Below, piece after piece: positions 8,820-16,951 of a stretch of DNA of 64,000 nucleotides; the first letter of the stretch is position 1; the number at the start of each line of letters is the position of its first letter. Made by a program: the position numbers and the translations under genes. The DNA is from Olsenella urininfantis (lineage in GTDB: Bacteria; Actinomycetota; Coriobacteriia; Coriobacteriales; Atopobiaceae), in contig NZ_LT732540.1 in NCBI RefSeq assembly GCF_900155635.1, positions 904,365 through 968,364 of the forward strand. Reading direction: 5' to 3'. The notes below the pieces were generated by a model. The model did not search any database and was not told the DNA's origin. It worked only from the letters and a program-made list of their open reading frames with translations.

Positions 8820-8844
8820 ACGCCCTCGCCACATGCGCACGGCA

Positions 8845-8876
8845 CATGGCCGCCTCGGCTTTCCGGGGCGGCCATG
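8845..8876 (+). terminator. Hairpin downstream of pta
   Basis: A 10-bp perfect inverted repeat, CATGGCCGCC (8845-8854) and GGCGGCCATG (8867-8876), starts 25 bp after the pta stop. No T-run follows, so termination is likely but not certain. Confidence 0.5.
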
Positions 8877-8889
8877 CTCATGAGAATAC

Positions 8890-8987
8890 CCCCCTAGGCC
8901 GTCACGTGCTGACGGTCTAGGGGGCCAAATCAAGTCAGATGGAGAAAGCTCCGCCGTTAGACCGCCAACCAGCGACGGTCTAACGGC
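8890..8987. repeat. Locus A: two tandem 35-bp hairpins sharing a stem word, period 63
   Basis: Unit 1 (8890-8924) has 15-bp arms with one mismatch; unit 2 (8953-8987) has 12-bp perfect arms. Both are exactly 35 bp and share TAG-purine-CCG on the left and GACGGTCTA on the right, agreeing at roughly 21 of 35 positions while the outer stem bases differ. They fill the spacer between convergent pta and hydA. Not explained by simple termination (no T-runs). Confidence 0.75.
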
Positions 8988-9004
8988 AGGTTGGTGGCGT
9001 CTTC

Positions 9005-10837
9005 CTACGGTCTCAGAGAATCCGCCGCGTCAGGCGCGTTCTCAGCCTCGGCAATCCACTCTGCCGGCATCTTCCACGCCCGCTGGTCCGTGTGCAGGAG
9101 CCTCTCGGCAACATCCGAGAGGGGCCTTTCGAAGTACTCGCGGTAGCAGCGCTCGATGGCAGGGTTCTCGTAGGAGTTTCTCCACTGGGACCTCTTGTCA
9201 AAGCCATAGAGCGCAGCCCCGCGTGCGCCCGCCCGCTCCTCACCGTCGTGGATGGGCTGCCCACCTCCGCCCACGCAGCCACCCGGGCAGGCCATGACCT
9301 CCACGAAGTCGTAGCTCACCTCTCCTGAGACTATTGCCCTGCAGAGGGCGTCGGCGTTGGCGAGTCCGTGGGCGACCGCCACGCGCAGGCGCTTGTCGCC
9401 CAGAGGGAAGATGGCCTCCTTCCAGCCGTCCAGGCCTCGCACGTCCCCGAACATGTCATCCGCTGGGGCGTGCCCGCAAACCAGGTAGTGAGCGGTGCGC
9501 AGGGCAGCCTCCATGACGCCTCCGGTGGCGCCAAAGATGATGCCGGCCCCCGTGCCCGTGCCCAGAGGCTCGTCGAAGGGCTCCTCGGTAAGGGAGGCCA
9601 CGTCCACGTGGTCCGCGCGCAGGAGCCTCTCCAGCTCGCGCACGGTGAGCACGCAGTCCACGTCAGGGTCTCCGCAGGCGTCGCGCATGCTGGGATACTC
9701 CGCCTCCGCCTTCTTTGCCACGCAGGGCATGATGGAGAGCGAGAAGAGTCTGTGGGGGTCCTTGCCCAGAAGCTGGGCGTAGTAGCTCTTGAGCAGGGCG
9801 CCAAACATCTGTTGCGGGCTCTTGCTGGTGGACACGTCACCCACCAGCTGGGGATAGTGCGCCTTCACGAAGCGCATCCAGGCAGGGCAGCAGGAGGTGA
9901 AGAGGGGATATCCGCTCTTTGCGCCAAGATGCCCCAGAAGCTCGCTACCCTCCTCCATGATGGTGAGGTCGGCCGCCACGTCCGTGTTGACCACGTAGTC
10001 GAAGCCCATGCGCCTCAGGGCGCAGACCAGGCGGCCCATGCCCGCCTCCTCGCCCAGGCCCCAGTGGTCTCCCCAGGAGGTCCGCACCGAGGGGGCGATC
10101 TGGACCACGCAGGTGAGGTCAGGGTCGGCCAGGGCGTCGTAGACGCGCGCGACGTCGTCGCGCTCGCGTAGGGCGCCCGTGGGGCAGTGCGTGATGCACT
10201 GACCGCAGAGGGTGCAATCCACGTTGTATATGCTCTTTCCTCCCACGACGTCCACCAGCGTGTGCGTGGCACGGTTGGTGATGCCCCAAACGTGCGATGC
10301 CTGCACCTTGTCGCAGACCTGGATGCAGCGCATGCAGCGGATGCACTTGTCGTTGTTGCGGATGAGCGGGAAGTCCTTGGGCCAGCTGGTCTGGGCGAGG
10401 ATGGTGGGGTAGGTGAAGTCGACTAGGCCCAGGTCGTTCGAGACATCCTGCAGGGAGCAGTTGCCCGAGCGCACGCAGGTGGTGCAGGTGGCGTCGTGCT
10501 GGGAGAGCAGCAGCTTCACGTTCTCCTGACGCGCCAGGCGCACCTTAGGGCTGTTGGTGCGCACCACCATGCCCTCCCCCACCTGGTTGTTGCAGGAGGC
10601 GACGAGGCGGTCACGTCCCTCCACCTCGACCACGCAGACGCGACAGGAGCCAATCTCGTTGAGCTCGCGGAGGTAGCAGAGGGTGGGGATGTTGGCGCCC
10701 GCCGCCCGGCACGCGTCCAGGATGGTGCTTTCCGCAGGCACGCTCAGCTGGGTCCCGTCCACCGTGAGGGTGACCTGTCGTGAGCCCTCCCTTGTGCCGC
10801 GCGAGGCAAGCTGGACGTTGGCGTCAAGAGTTACCAC
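9005..10837 (-). CDS. hydA: [FeFe]-hydrogenase, multi-cluster catalytic subunit
   Basis: 610 aa. Reduces protons to H2 or the reverse. Domain order: N-terminal [2Fe-2S] domain (C54, C65, C68, C82), a His-Cys3 [4Fe-4S] site (H114, C118, C121, C127), two [4Fe-4S] clusters (C165/168/171/175 and C208/211/214/218), then the H-cluster domain with TSCCPAW (314-320), MPCVAKK (370-376) and MACPGGCVGGGG (515-526). This is the cytoplasmic ferredoxin-type layout. The GTG start overlaps the stop of the GltD-fusion gene by 7 bp with a good Shine-Dalgarno (GGAAGGGAG), so both are co-translated. HydEFG maturases are not in the window. Confidence 0.95.
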   Translation of the reverse strand: MVTLDANVQLASRGTREGSRQVTLTVDGTQLSVPAESTILDACRAAGANIPTLCYLRELNEIGSCRVCVVEVEGRDRLVASCNNQVGEGMVVRTNSPKVRLARQENVKLLLSQHDATCTTCVRSGNCSLQDVSNDLGLVDFTYPTILAQTSWPKDFPLIRNNDKCIRCMRCIQVCDKVQASHVWGITNRATHTLVDVVGGKSIYNVDCTLCGQCITHCPTGALRERDDVARVYDALADPDLTCVVQIAPSVRTSWGDHWGLGEEAGMGRLVCALRRMGFDYVVNTDVAADLTIMEEGSELLGHLGAKSGYPLFTSCCPAWMRFVKAHYPQLVGDVSTSKSPQQMFGALLKSYYAQLLGKDPHRLFSLSIMPCVAKKAEAEYPSMRDACGDPDVDCVLTVRELERLLRADHVDVASLTEEPFDEPLGTGTGAGIIFGATGGVMEAALRTAHYLVCGHAPADDMFGDVRGLDGWKEAIFPLGDKRLRVAVAHGLANADALCRAIVSGEVSYDFVEVMACPGGCVGGGGQPIHDGEERAGARGAALYGFDKRSQWRNSYENPAIERCYREYFERPLSDVAERLLHTDQRAWKMPAEWIAEAENAPDAADSLRP

Positions 10838-12678
10838 TGGATCTCCCTTCCGCCACGGAACGAGCCGAAGCCAAAGTGGTCGCAGCGCAGGCAGCGCGAG
10901 GCCTCCTGCAGGGCCTCCTCGTCAGTGAGGCCAAGCTCTATCTCCTGGAAGTCATGGGACCTCTCCCCCGCCTCGCGCAGCGTGGTCTCGCAGCGCGCAC
11001 AGTGGCCGAGGTCTTGGAGCTGTGGGCTGGGAATGTCCACGTCAAGCTCAATCTTGTGATCGAAGCCCAGGTAGTTGTCTATGTTTCCTGCGGCAACCTT
11101 GCCCGCGTTGATGGCCTTGATCACCGTGGCGGGGCCCGTCTGGCAGTCACCGCCCGAGAAGACCCCCTCGAGCTCGGCGATGCTGGCGTCGGTCTGGGTG
11201 GAGATGCGCCCCCAGGAGGTGGGGATGCCCAGGCTCTCGAAGGGAGCGGACTCGATGGCCTGTCCTATGGCCACTATCACGCGGTCGCAGGGGATGTGCC
11301 TCTCGGAGGCGTCGGCGGCATGAGGCGCGGGCCGGCCACGCCTCCACTCCCCTATGACCTGGGGCTGCACCACCAGGGAGGCCACACGACCGTCCTCTCC
11401 CGCCTCTATGCGCACGGGGGCGTTCAGCTCGAGCAGCTCGCAGCCCTCCGCGCGCGCACCTTCTATCTCCTCGTCCTGGGCCGTCATGTCAGCGGCCCGG
11501 CGGCGGTAGACGATGTAGACCCTCTCGGCGCCGCAGCGGATGCTCGAGCGCGCCACGTCCATGGCCACGTTGCCGCCGCCCACCACGCAGACGCGCTGGC
11601 CCGAGAAGTCCGGCATCTTGCCGTTGCCTATGGAGCGCAGCATGTCAACCGCGCTCTCCACGCCGGGAAGCTCCTCTCCGGCTATGCCCAGCTTCTTGTC
11701 GGCATGGGCGCCGATGGCAAGGTAGACGGCATCAAAGCTGCCCCTGATGACCGAAAGGGACTCTCCGTCCACCTTCTCGCCCAGGCGCACCTCCACGCCT
11801 TGGCCCACGATCCAGCTGATCTCCTCATCGAGCTTCTCGCGCGGGAGCCGGTAGGCGGGGATGCCATAGCGCAGCATGCCGCCCAGGTGGTGCCTTGCCT
11901 CGAACACCGTGACCGAGTGGCCCATGAGCGTGAGGTAGTAGGCACAGCTGAGGCCGGCAGGGCCACCTCCCACGACCGCCACGCGACGTCCTGTAGACGC
12001 AGCGCGAACGGGCTCCTTGGGAGTCCCCTCATGCTCCACGGCGAAGCGCTTGAGCGCGCGGATGTTGATGGGGTCGTCCACCATGCCGCGACGGCAGTTC
12101 CTCTCGCAGGGATGCTCGCACACCAGGCCGCAGACCAGCGGGAAGGGGTTATCCTTGCGTATGAGGCGCACGGCGTCGGCGTTTCTCCCCACGCGGACCA
12201 GGGCGAGGTAGCCGGGCACGTCCACGCCGGCGGGACAGCCCGTCTTACAGGGCACGCTGGGGGCCGTCCCAGCGAAGCAGGACCTTGAGCTCACATGGCT
12301 CACGAAGTCGTCCCTGAAGCCGCGCACCGCACGCAGGGCCATGGCGCCCGCCTCGTAGCCAATGGCGCAGTCGCTCGAGAGGTAGGCGCCTCTCGCCAGG
12401 CGCTCTATGTCGTCTATGGTGCCCATGGTCGCCCTGCCCGTGAGCACGTCGCTCAGCATGTGGCGCAGCACCCTCAGGCCCACGCGGCAGGGCGTGCACT
12501 TCCCGCAGCTCTGCGTGGCGCACATGCCCACGAACGACATGGTGAACTCAACCGGGCAGGGCGCCAGGGAGCTTACCTCGAGCCGCCTGCCCACCGAAGC
12601 ATGCAGCTCATCCATGACCTGCTGCTCGGCAGTCCTCTCCATCAGATGAAAACGAGCCACGTGTTCCCCCAAACCCAT
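10831..12678 (-). CDS. NuoF C-terminal Fe-S domain fused to GltD-like NAD(P)H oxidoreductase
   Basis: 615 aa fusion. Residues ~1-115 match the C-terminal [4Fe-4S] domain of NuoF/HydB (C58, C61, C64 in SCGKCTPCRVG and C104), but the upstream FMN/NADH-binding domain of NuoF is absent. From ~135 it is a GltD/NfnB-like protein: two cysteine groups (C144, C148; C183, C187, C191, C195) for Fe-S, an FAD-binding VAVVGGGPAGLSCAYYL and an NAD(P)-binding VCVVGGGNVAMDVA. It likely passes electrons between NAD(P)H and the co-translated hydrogenase (inference). No NuoE-like partner is adjacent. The ATG at 12678 has a weak Shine-Dalgarno; M13 is an alternative start. Confidence 0.88.
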   Translation of the reverse strand: MGLGEHVARFHLMERTAEQQVMDELHASVGRRLEVSSLAPCPVEFTMSFVGMCATQSCGKCTPCRVGLRVLRHMLSDVLTGRATMGTIDDIERLARGAYLSSDCAIGYEAGAMALRAVRGFRDDFVSHVSSRSCFAGTAPSVPCKTGCPAGVDVPGYLALVRVGRNADAVRLIRKDNPFPLVCGLVCEHPCERNCRRGMVDDPINIRALKRFAVEHEGTPKEPVRAASTGRRVAVVGGGPAGLSCAYYLTLMGHSVTVFEARHHLGGMLRYGIPAYRLPREKLDEEISWIVGQGVEVRLGEKVDGESLSVIRGSFDAVYLAIGAHADKKLGIAGEELPGVESAVDMLRSIGNGKMPDFSGQRVCVVGGGNVAMDVARSSIRCGAERVYIVYRRRAADMTAQDEEIEGARAEGCELLELNAPVRIEAGEDGRVASLVVQPQVIGEWRRGRPAPHAADASERHIPCDRVIVAIGQAIESAPFESLGIPTSWGRISTQTDASIAELEGVFSGGDCQTGPATVIKAINAGKVAAGNIDNYLGFDHKIELDVDIPSPQLQDLGHCARCETTLREAGERSHDFQEIELGLTDEEALQEASRCLRCDHFGFGSFRGGREIQW

Positions 12679-12695
12679 ACTCGCATCATGACAGG

Positions 12696-12722
12696 CAGGA
12701 GGCGGGACCTGCCCGCCTCCTG
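12696..12722 (-). promoter_or_regulatory. GC-rich hairpin in the leader of the hydrogenase operon
   Basis: A perfect 11-bp inverted repeat, CAGGAGGCGGG (12696-12706) with CCCGCCTCCTG (12712-12722) and a 5-nt loop, lies 18-44 nt upstream of the fusion gene's ATG. In the mRNA the left arm contains AGGAGG locked in the stem, so it could control translation or act as an attenuator; it has no T-run. Confidence 0.55.
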
Positions 12723-12841
12723 ATTGCTGAAATGTATATCAATGAGTGGTCATGTTGCGTAAGTTTGCAAGAGGGGCCAATCGCCCCAACGGCACGCTGG
12801 CACAGGCAAACGGATGCGCTTGTGGAAGAAGCGTGACCAGG

Positions 12842-13044
12842 CTAGAGCGGGCTTGGCCACACCGCACGCACCTCGTCTGCCATGCCCGGGTACTTGCCCG
12901 TCTCCACGCAGAGCGCACCACGCGAGCTGAGATGCCCCTCGTTTGCCTTGACGGCCTTCTCTACCAGAACGGCCGGGGACGCGTCCACCTGAATTGCCCC
13001 CTGCACCCCACCAGTCCACAAGCCGCAAGCTGCTCCTGAATCAT
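12842..13044 (-). pseudogene. pckA: 5' remnant of ATP-dependent PEP carboxykinase
   Basis: ATG at 13044 is preceded by AAGGAGG with 5-nt spacing. The frame starts MIQEQLAACGLVG, breaks at a G-run, and after restoring one G reads GAIQVDASPAVLVEKAVKA, then NEGHLSSRGALCVETGKY. This matches the N-terminal part of PckA, where GAL-x-V-x-TG-x-(Y/F) is normally followed by TGRSPKD. Here the sequence departs after GKY and stops at 12842, so the kinase core is gone. One frameshift plus truncation; recognition rests on ~50 residues. Confidence 0.62.
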
Positions 13045-13285
13045 GGCACCCTCCTTGAGAAAGCTCGCCGGGCGCACGCCCCTGTGCGAGCAGGCCAGAA
13101 GTGACTGGTACCCATGCTAGAAGAGGCGTGGCGCATGCATGGGGACCGTAACAGTTTGTATAAGTGAGCCACCGTCCTCCGCCGGGCGAAAGGCGAGGGA
13201 AAAAGCACCTTTTCCGGGGACAGGCACTGCCTTACTATATCTGCGCAACGCAGCTGCAGGCGACCTGACGAAAGGAGGTACCAAC
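13045..13285. other. Intergenic spacer with an imperfect hairpin
   Basis: No gene seen. An 11-bp inverted repeat with one mismatch (13107-13117 with 13137-13147) and a short GGAAAA...TTTTCC palindrome followed by GGGGACAGGCAC (about 13197-13226) are present. The latter wording resembles extragenic palindromes known from other bacteria, but I cannot assign it. Confidence 0.35.
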
Positions 13286-14164
13286 GTGGGAACCGTTTCC
13301 AAGATCTGCCTTGGGCCACTCCAGGCTCAGGTTGACTCACTTGGGGCCCAGCTCATGAGCCTGTCGTACGAGGGGCGCGAGCACCTCTGGCAGGGCAACG
13401 CGCGCTGGTGGCCGCGCCGGGCGCCCGTGCTCTTCCCCATTGTGGGGAGCCTGAGGAACGGCCAGGCAACGAGCAGCGCGGGCGGAGTCCGCCTGGGCAG
13501 GCATGGCCTTGCGCGAGGTTGCGAGTTCAGGCTCATGGGGCAGGAAGACAGCGTCCTTCGCTACATCCTTGCCTCAAGCGCGCGCACGCGCGAGGCATAT
13601 CCCTTCGACTTCGAGCTCAGCCTGACCTTTGGGCTGAGCGAGAGGGGTCTTGAGCAGGTATTTCAGGTGCGAAACGTTGGAGACGTGGAACTGCCCTTCG
13701 TGCTGGGAGGACACCCCGCCTTCAACGTTCCCGTGATGGACGGCGAGGACTTCTCGCAGTACCGTCTCGAGTTCGTGCGTGACTGGAGCTGCTCCAGCCC
13801 GCGCATCGACACCGAAAGCGGGCTGCTCGACTTCTCCTCGCGCGTTACCGTGCTTGAGGGAGAGAGCGCCCTCCCGCTCGCGCACGAGCTCTTTGACGTG
13901 GACACCCTAGTGCTGGAGCAGGTCCCAGGACGCAGCGTGCGATTGGTGGGGCCCGCAGGTCATGGGGTCCAGCTCGACTTTGAGGGCTTCGACTACCTGG
14001 GCGTGTGGTCGGCGGCCAACAGCGCGCCCTTCGTTGCGCTTGAGCCATGGACCGGTTGCTCCACGGCTCGGGACGAGGGCGACGTCTTCGAGGAGAAGCG
14101 CGGAATGACCAAGCTCCTCCCAGGCGAGAGCCTGGAGAGATCCTTCTTCATCAAACCCTTCTAG
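13286..14164 (+). CDS. Aldose 1-epimerase family protein (LacX-like)
   Basis: 292 aa galactose-mutarotase fold protein. The catalytic-type His sits in VLGGHPAFNVP and the acidic partner in FVALEPWTG, as in LacX/YihR-like epimerases that equilibrate the anomers of hexoses or hexose phosphates. The frame is open ~50 codons upstream, but I chose GTG 13286 because AAAGGAGG lies 7 nt before it and family homology begins at KICLGPLQAQVDSLGAQL. Followed 13 bp later by a GNAT gene, likely the same transcript. The sugar specificity is unknown. Confidence 0.85.
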   Translation: MGTVSKICLGPLQAQVDSLGAQLMSLSYEGREHLWQGNARWWPRRAPVLFPIVGSLRNGQATSSAGGVRLGRHGLARGCEFRLMGQEDSVLRYILASSARTREAYPFDFELSLTFGLSERGLEQVFQVRNVGDVELPFVLGGHPAFNVPVMDGEDFSQYRLEFVRDWSCSSPRIDTESGLLDFSSRVTVLEGESALPLAHELFDVDTLVLEQVPGRSVRLVGPAGHGVQLDFEGFDYLGVWSAANSAPFVALEPWTGCSTARDEGDVFEEKRGMTKLLPGESLERSFFIKPF

Positions 14165-14177
14165 GAGACAACCAGAC

Positions 14178-14690
14178 ATGATGATTCGAAAGGCAGATGC
14201 GCAGGACGTCTTGGCGATTGCCAGGATCTACGATGACGCCCGCCTGCTCATGCGCGAGCGCGGCATACCACAATGGCAGGACGGCTGCCCGGGGCTTGCC
14301 GAGGCGGAGGTTGACCAGGAGCTGGGAAAGCTCTACGTGTGCGAGAACGCAGGTGACATCGTGGGCACCTTCACCTTTGCCGAGGGGCCGGACATCACCT
14401 ACGGCATCATCGAGGACGGGAGCTGGCTCAGCGACGAACCCTATTGGGTGGTCCATCGCTTTGCGGCGTCGCGTCCGGGCGCAGGCGTCGGTCACAAGAT
14501 GCTGGAATGGGCCTATGCGGACCATGACAACGTGCGCATAGACACGCACGAGCTCAACATCCCCATGCGCAGGCTTCTTGACCGGCACGGGTTCATCCTG
14601 TGCGGAGTCATCCACCTGCTCAACGGAGCTCCGCGCTTTGCCTACCAGCGCCGCGCCGCAAGCCTGGAGCCGGAGTTTCCCGCTGCGTAG
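14178..14690 (+). CDS. GNAT-family N-acetyltransferase
   Basis: 170 aa. Begins MIRKADAQDVLAIARIYDDA, the usual first strand and helix of GNAT enzymes. The segment RPGAGVGHKMLEWAYA corresponds to the acetyl-CoA pyrophosphate loop, though the canonical Q/RxxGxG/A is loosely kept (RPGAGVG). RIDTHELNIPMRRLLDRHGF is the C-terminal strand-helix. Transfers an acetyl group to an unknown amine. AGGAGA lies 9 nt upstream of the first of two consecutive ATGs. Confidence 0.85.
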   Translation: MMIRKADAQDVLAIARIYDDARLLMRERGIPQWQDGCPGLAEAEVDQELGKLYVCENAGDIVGTFTFAEGPDITYGIIEDGSWLSDEPYWVVHRFAASRPGAGVGHKMLEWAYADHDNVRIDTHELNIPMRRLLDRHGFILCGVIHLLNGAPRFAYQRRAASLEPEFPAA

Positions 14691-14743
14691 CCCGCCGAAG
14701 GCACGGGATGCATAAGCTGTCGCGTCGCTTTTGCTCCCGAGCG

Positions 14744-14814
14744 CCATACCGTAGTTTTAGTACCGAATCAGGTGGTCGCCACCTCACAAAAGTGGTACTG
14801 AAACTACGGTATGG
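14744..14814. repeat. Locus B: 71-bp nested palindrome
   Basis: The 21-bp outer arms at 14744-14764 and 14794-14814 (CCATACCGTAG... and ...CTACGGTATGG) pair with a single mismatch and enclose a second perfect hairpin, AGGTGG-tcg-CCACCT (14770-14784). It lies between a plus-strand GNAT gene and minus-strand ackA, which already has its own terminator at 14859-14891. A single unit; possible relative of the tandem hairpins elsewhere in the window. Confidence 0.8.
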
Positions 14815-14858
14815 ATGGATATGGGCAACCCAGGCGCCACAAATTGCATAAGCGCACG

Positions 14859-14891
14859 AAAGGGGGGCCCGCCTTGTGGCGGCCCCCCTTT
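14859..14891 (-). terminator. Intrinsic terminator of ackA
   Basis: AAAGGGGGGCC (14859-14869) pairs with GGCCCCCCTTT (14881-14891). Read on the minus strand the stem begins ~20 nt after the ackA stop and ends in TTT. Confidence 0.75.
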
Positions 14892-14911
14892 GGCGATGCA
14901 GGGGCGTGAGG

Positions 14912-16093
14912 CTACTTGCCCAGAAGCTCCTCGACGTCCATGGCGATCATGAGCTCCTCGTTGGTGGGAACCACGAGGACCTTGATCTTGGAGTCTGCGG
15001 AGGAGATGACGCGAGGCTCCCCAGAGCGGATCTTGTTTGCCTCCTCATCGAGCTTGACGCCCAGCCACTCGAGCTCCCTTGCCACGCCCAGACGCATGAT
15101 GTCGGAGTTCTCGCCGATGCCGGCAGTGAAGACCATGGTGTCGAAGCCATGCATGGACTGCGCCATCTCGGCGATGAGCTGCGAGGTGCGGTAGTAGAAC
15201 ATGTCAAGCGCAAGCTCGCAGTTCTTGTCGCCCTTGGCGGCACCCTCCTCGATGTCGCGGGAGTCAGAGGAGACGGCAGACAGGGCGGCAAGGCCGGACT
15301 GCTTGTTCATCATGGTGTCAACCTCGTCCACGCTGTAACCGCCAACACGCTGCAGGTAGAAGACGGTAGCAGGGTCAACGGTGCCGGTGCGGGTGCCCAT
15401 GATCAGGCCGTCAAGCGGGGTGAGGCCCATGGTGGTGTCCATCACGCGGCCATCCTGGATAGCGGCAAGGGAGGCACCGGAGCCCAGGTGGCAGGAGACG
15501 AGCTTGTGGACGCCTCCGCCCAAAAACTCGCTTGTGGTCTTCCAGATGTAGCGGTGAGAGGTGCCGTGAGCGCCATACTTGCGGATGTGCAGCCTGTCCA
15601 CCACGTCGCGAGGGAGGGCGTAGCGCCAGGCCTTCTCGGGCATGTTGTAGTGGAAGGAGGTGTCAGCCACGATCACATTGCCGATAGAGGGGAAGAGCTC
15701 GCGGCAGATCTGGATGACGTCAGCCTCCGCATAGTTGTGCAGGGGCGCGAGGGGGGCAACCTCACGGGCCCAGGCCAGTGTCTCGTCAGTGACGACCTTG
15801 GACTCGGGGAAGTACCAGCCGCCCTGAACCACGCGGTGGCCGATGCCCTCGATCTTGCCGGTGTCAAAGCCTGCCTGGTCAAGGATGTCGAAGACGTGCT
15901 TGATGGCAGTCTTGTGGTCAGGAAGGGTCACTTCGAGCTTCTGCTTGCCGGAGCCGTTCTCCTCGTGGCCGATGAAGGAGCCGTCGATGCCGATGCGCTC
16001 GCAGTTGCCCTTGGCAAAGACCTCGTGCGTCTTGGTGTCGAGCAGTTGATACTTCAACGAAGAGCTGCCGGCATTGATGACCAGTACGTTCAT
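14912..16093 (-). CDS. ackA: Acetate kinase
   Basis: 393 aa. Converts acetyl phosphate and ADP to acetate and ATP, completing the Pta-AckA pathway with pta at 7842. N-terminal VLVINAGSSSLKYQL is the phosphate-binding signature; GHRVVQGG, the SFHYNMPEKAWRYALP segment, GAHGTSHRYI, HLGSGASLAAI and the VFTAGIGENS signature follow in order. ATG 16093 was chosen over an upstream in-frame extension because GAGAGGAG precedes it and homology starts there. Confidence 0.97.
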   Translation of the reverse strand: MNVLVINAGSSSLKYQLLDTKTHEVFAKGNCERIGIDGSFIGHEENGSGKQKLEVTLPDHKTAIKHVFDILDQAGFDTGKIEGIGHRVVQGGWYFPESKVVTDETLAWAREVAPLAPLHNYAEADVIQICRELFPSIGNVIVADTSFHYNMPEKAWRYALPRDVVDRLHIRKYGAHGTSHRYIWKTTSEFLGGGVHKLVSCHLGSGASLAAIQDGRVMDTTMGLTPLDGLIMGTRTGTVDPATVFYLQRVGGYSVDEVDTMMNKQSGLAALSAVSSDSRDIEEGAAKGDKNCELALDMFYYRTSQLIAEMAQSMHGFDTMVFTAGIGENSDIMRLGVARELEWLGVKLDEEANKIRSGEPRVISSADSKIKVLVVPTNEELMIAMDVEELLGK

Positions 16094-16142
16094 GAATCTC
16101 CTCTCGCAGGGGAACAGGTCCCGCGTACACACAGATTCAAAT

Positions 16143-16198
16143 ATGATAGCCCCTTGCCCGCGCGCTGGTCGCACGTATTGACAAGGGGTCAGAAAAGA
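16143..16198 (-). promoter_or_regulatory. Possible ackA promoter and operator
   Basis: On the minus strand TATCAT (16143-16148) could be a -10 box ~50 nt before ackA. Upstream, a 7-bp inverted repeat CCCCTTG (16150-16156) / CAAGGGG (16192-16198) flanks the region where a -35 would sit. No convincing -35 hexamer, so low confidence. Confidence 0.3.
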
Positions 16199-16297
16199 GC
16201 GAAAAGCGGCCCGCTGGGACTCGCTGCCGGAAAAGACAGCCACCGCCAGCGCGCAGGCCATCTGAAAACAGCGCGGGCAGCCGCGCTGTTTTCCAAG

Positions 16298-16654
16298 CTA
16301 CTTCCCCTCTCCGGCATTTGGGTCGAGCGGGCGACCACCAAGGACGTGGATGTGCAGGTGATGTACCGTCTGGCCGCCATCGTCACCGGTGTTGGCAATG
16401 CAGCGGAAGCCCGTCTTGTCGATACCCGTCTTCTCGGCCACGATCCCTATGGCATGGGCAAGAGCGGATAGCGTCTCCGCAGGAACGTCATCCATTATGT
16501 TCTCGTAGTGCTCCTTTGGGACCACGAGAACATGGACCGGGGCAAGCGGGCTGATGTCAGGGAAGGCCACGACCAGGTCATCCTCATACAGGAAGTCAGA
16601 GGGGATCTCGCCGGCGGCGATCCTGCAGAAGATGCAGTCGTCCTGTGCGCTCAT
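16298..16654 (-). CDS. HIT-family nucleotide-binding protein
   Basis: 118 aa. Zinc-type N-terminal CIFCRIAAGEIP and the histidine triad HHLHIHVLGGR near the C-terminus define an Hint-like HIT protein, typically hydrolysing adenosine phosphoramidates or related nucleotide conjugates in the cytoplasm. ATG 16654 (MSAQDDCIFC) was chosen on homology and the GGGGAGG upstream. It is the last gene of the YugP-xseA-xseB-HIT run, 10 bp after xseB. Confidence 0.92.
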   Translation of the reverse strand: MSAQDDCIFCRIAAGEIPSDFLYEDDLVVAFPDISPLAPVHVLVVPKEHYENIMDDVPAETLSALAHAIGIVAEKTGIDKTGFRCIANTGDDGGQTVHHLHIHVLGGRPLDPNAGEGK

Positions 16655-16664
16655 GCTGCCTCCC

Positions 16665-16940
16665 CTACTCGTCGATGTAGCTGGTGGCGGGCGCCGCAGT
16701 GCTGTCGAACTCAAGCTTGCCTGCGGTGGTGTCATCCAGAAGGACCTGCACCTTCTGCTCCGCCTCGGACAGGCGCACGCGCAGGCTCTTCAGCAGCTCC
16801 ACTCCGCGCGCGTAGTACGCCAGAGAGTCCTCCAGCTCGAGCTCGCCGGCTTCAAGGGCGCGCACGATCTGCTCAAGCTCGACGGACGCCTCCTTGAAGC
16901 TCATCTCGGACACCGAACGATCGAACTTCTTCTCTTCCAT
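16665..16940 (-). CDS. xseB: Exodeoxyribonuclease VII small subunit
   Basis: 91 aa. Contains the FKEASVELEQIVRALEAG and ELELEDSLAYYARGVELL helices typical of XseB, which forms a multi-subunit ring around XseA to degrade single-stranded DNA to acid-insoluble oligonucleotides. Starts 11 bp after xseA ends, as in most bacteria. The C-terminal ~15 residues are a disordered tail. Confidence 0.95.
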   Translation of the reverse strand: MEEKKFDRSVSEMSFKEASVELEQIVRALEAGELELEDSLAYYARGVELLKSLRVRLSEAEQKVQVLLDDTTAGKLEFDSTAAPATSYIDE

Positions 16941-16951
16941 GGGCTTGCTCC

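Noticed and set aside
10780..12288. Plus-strand open frame of 502 codons
   Set aside because: Antisense to the NuoF-tail/GltD fusion gene; no recognisable protein family and rich in low-complexity H, A, G, V.
12750..13028. Minus-strand 92-codon open frame
   Set aside because: Gly/Arg-rich and out of frame with the pckA-like remnant that explains the coding signal there.
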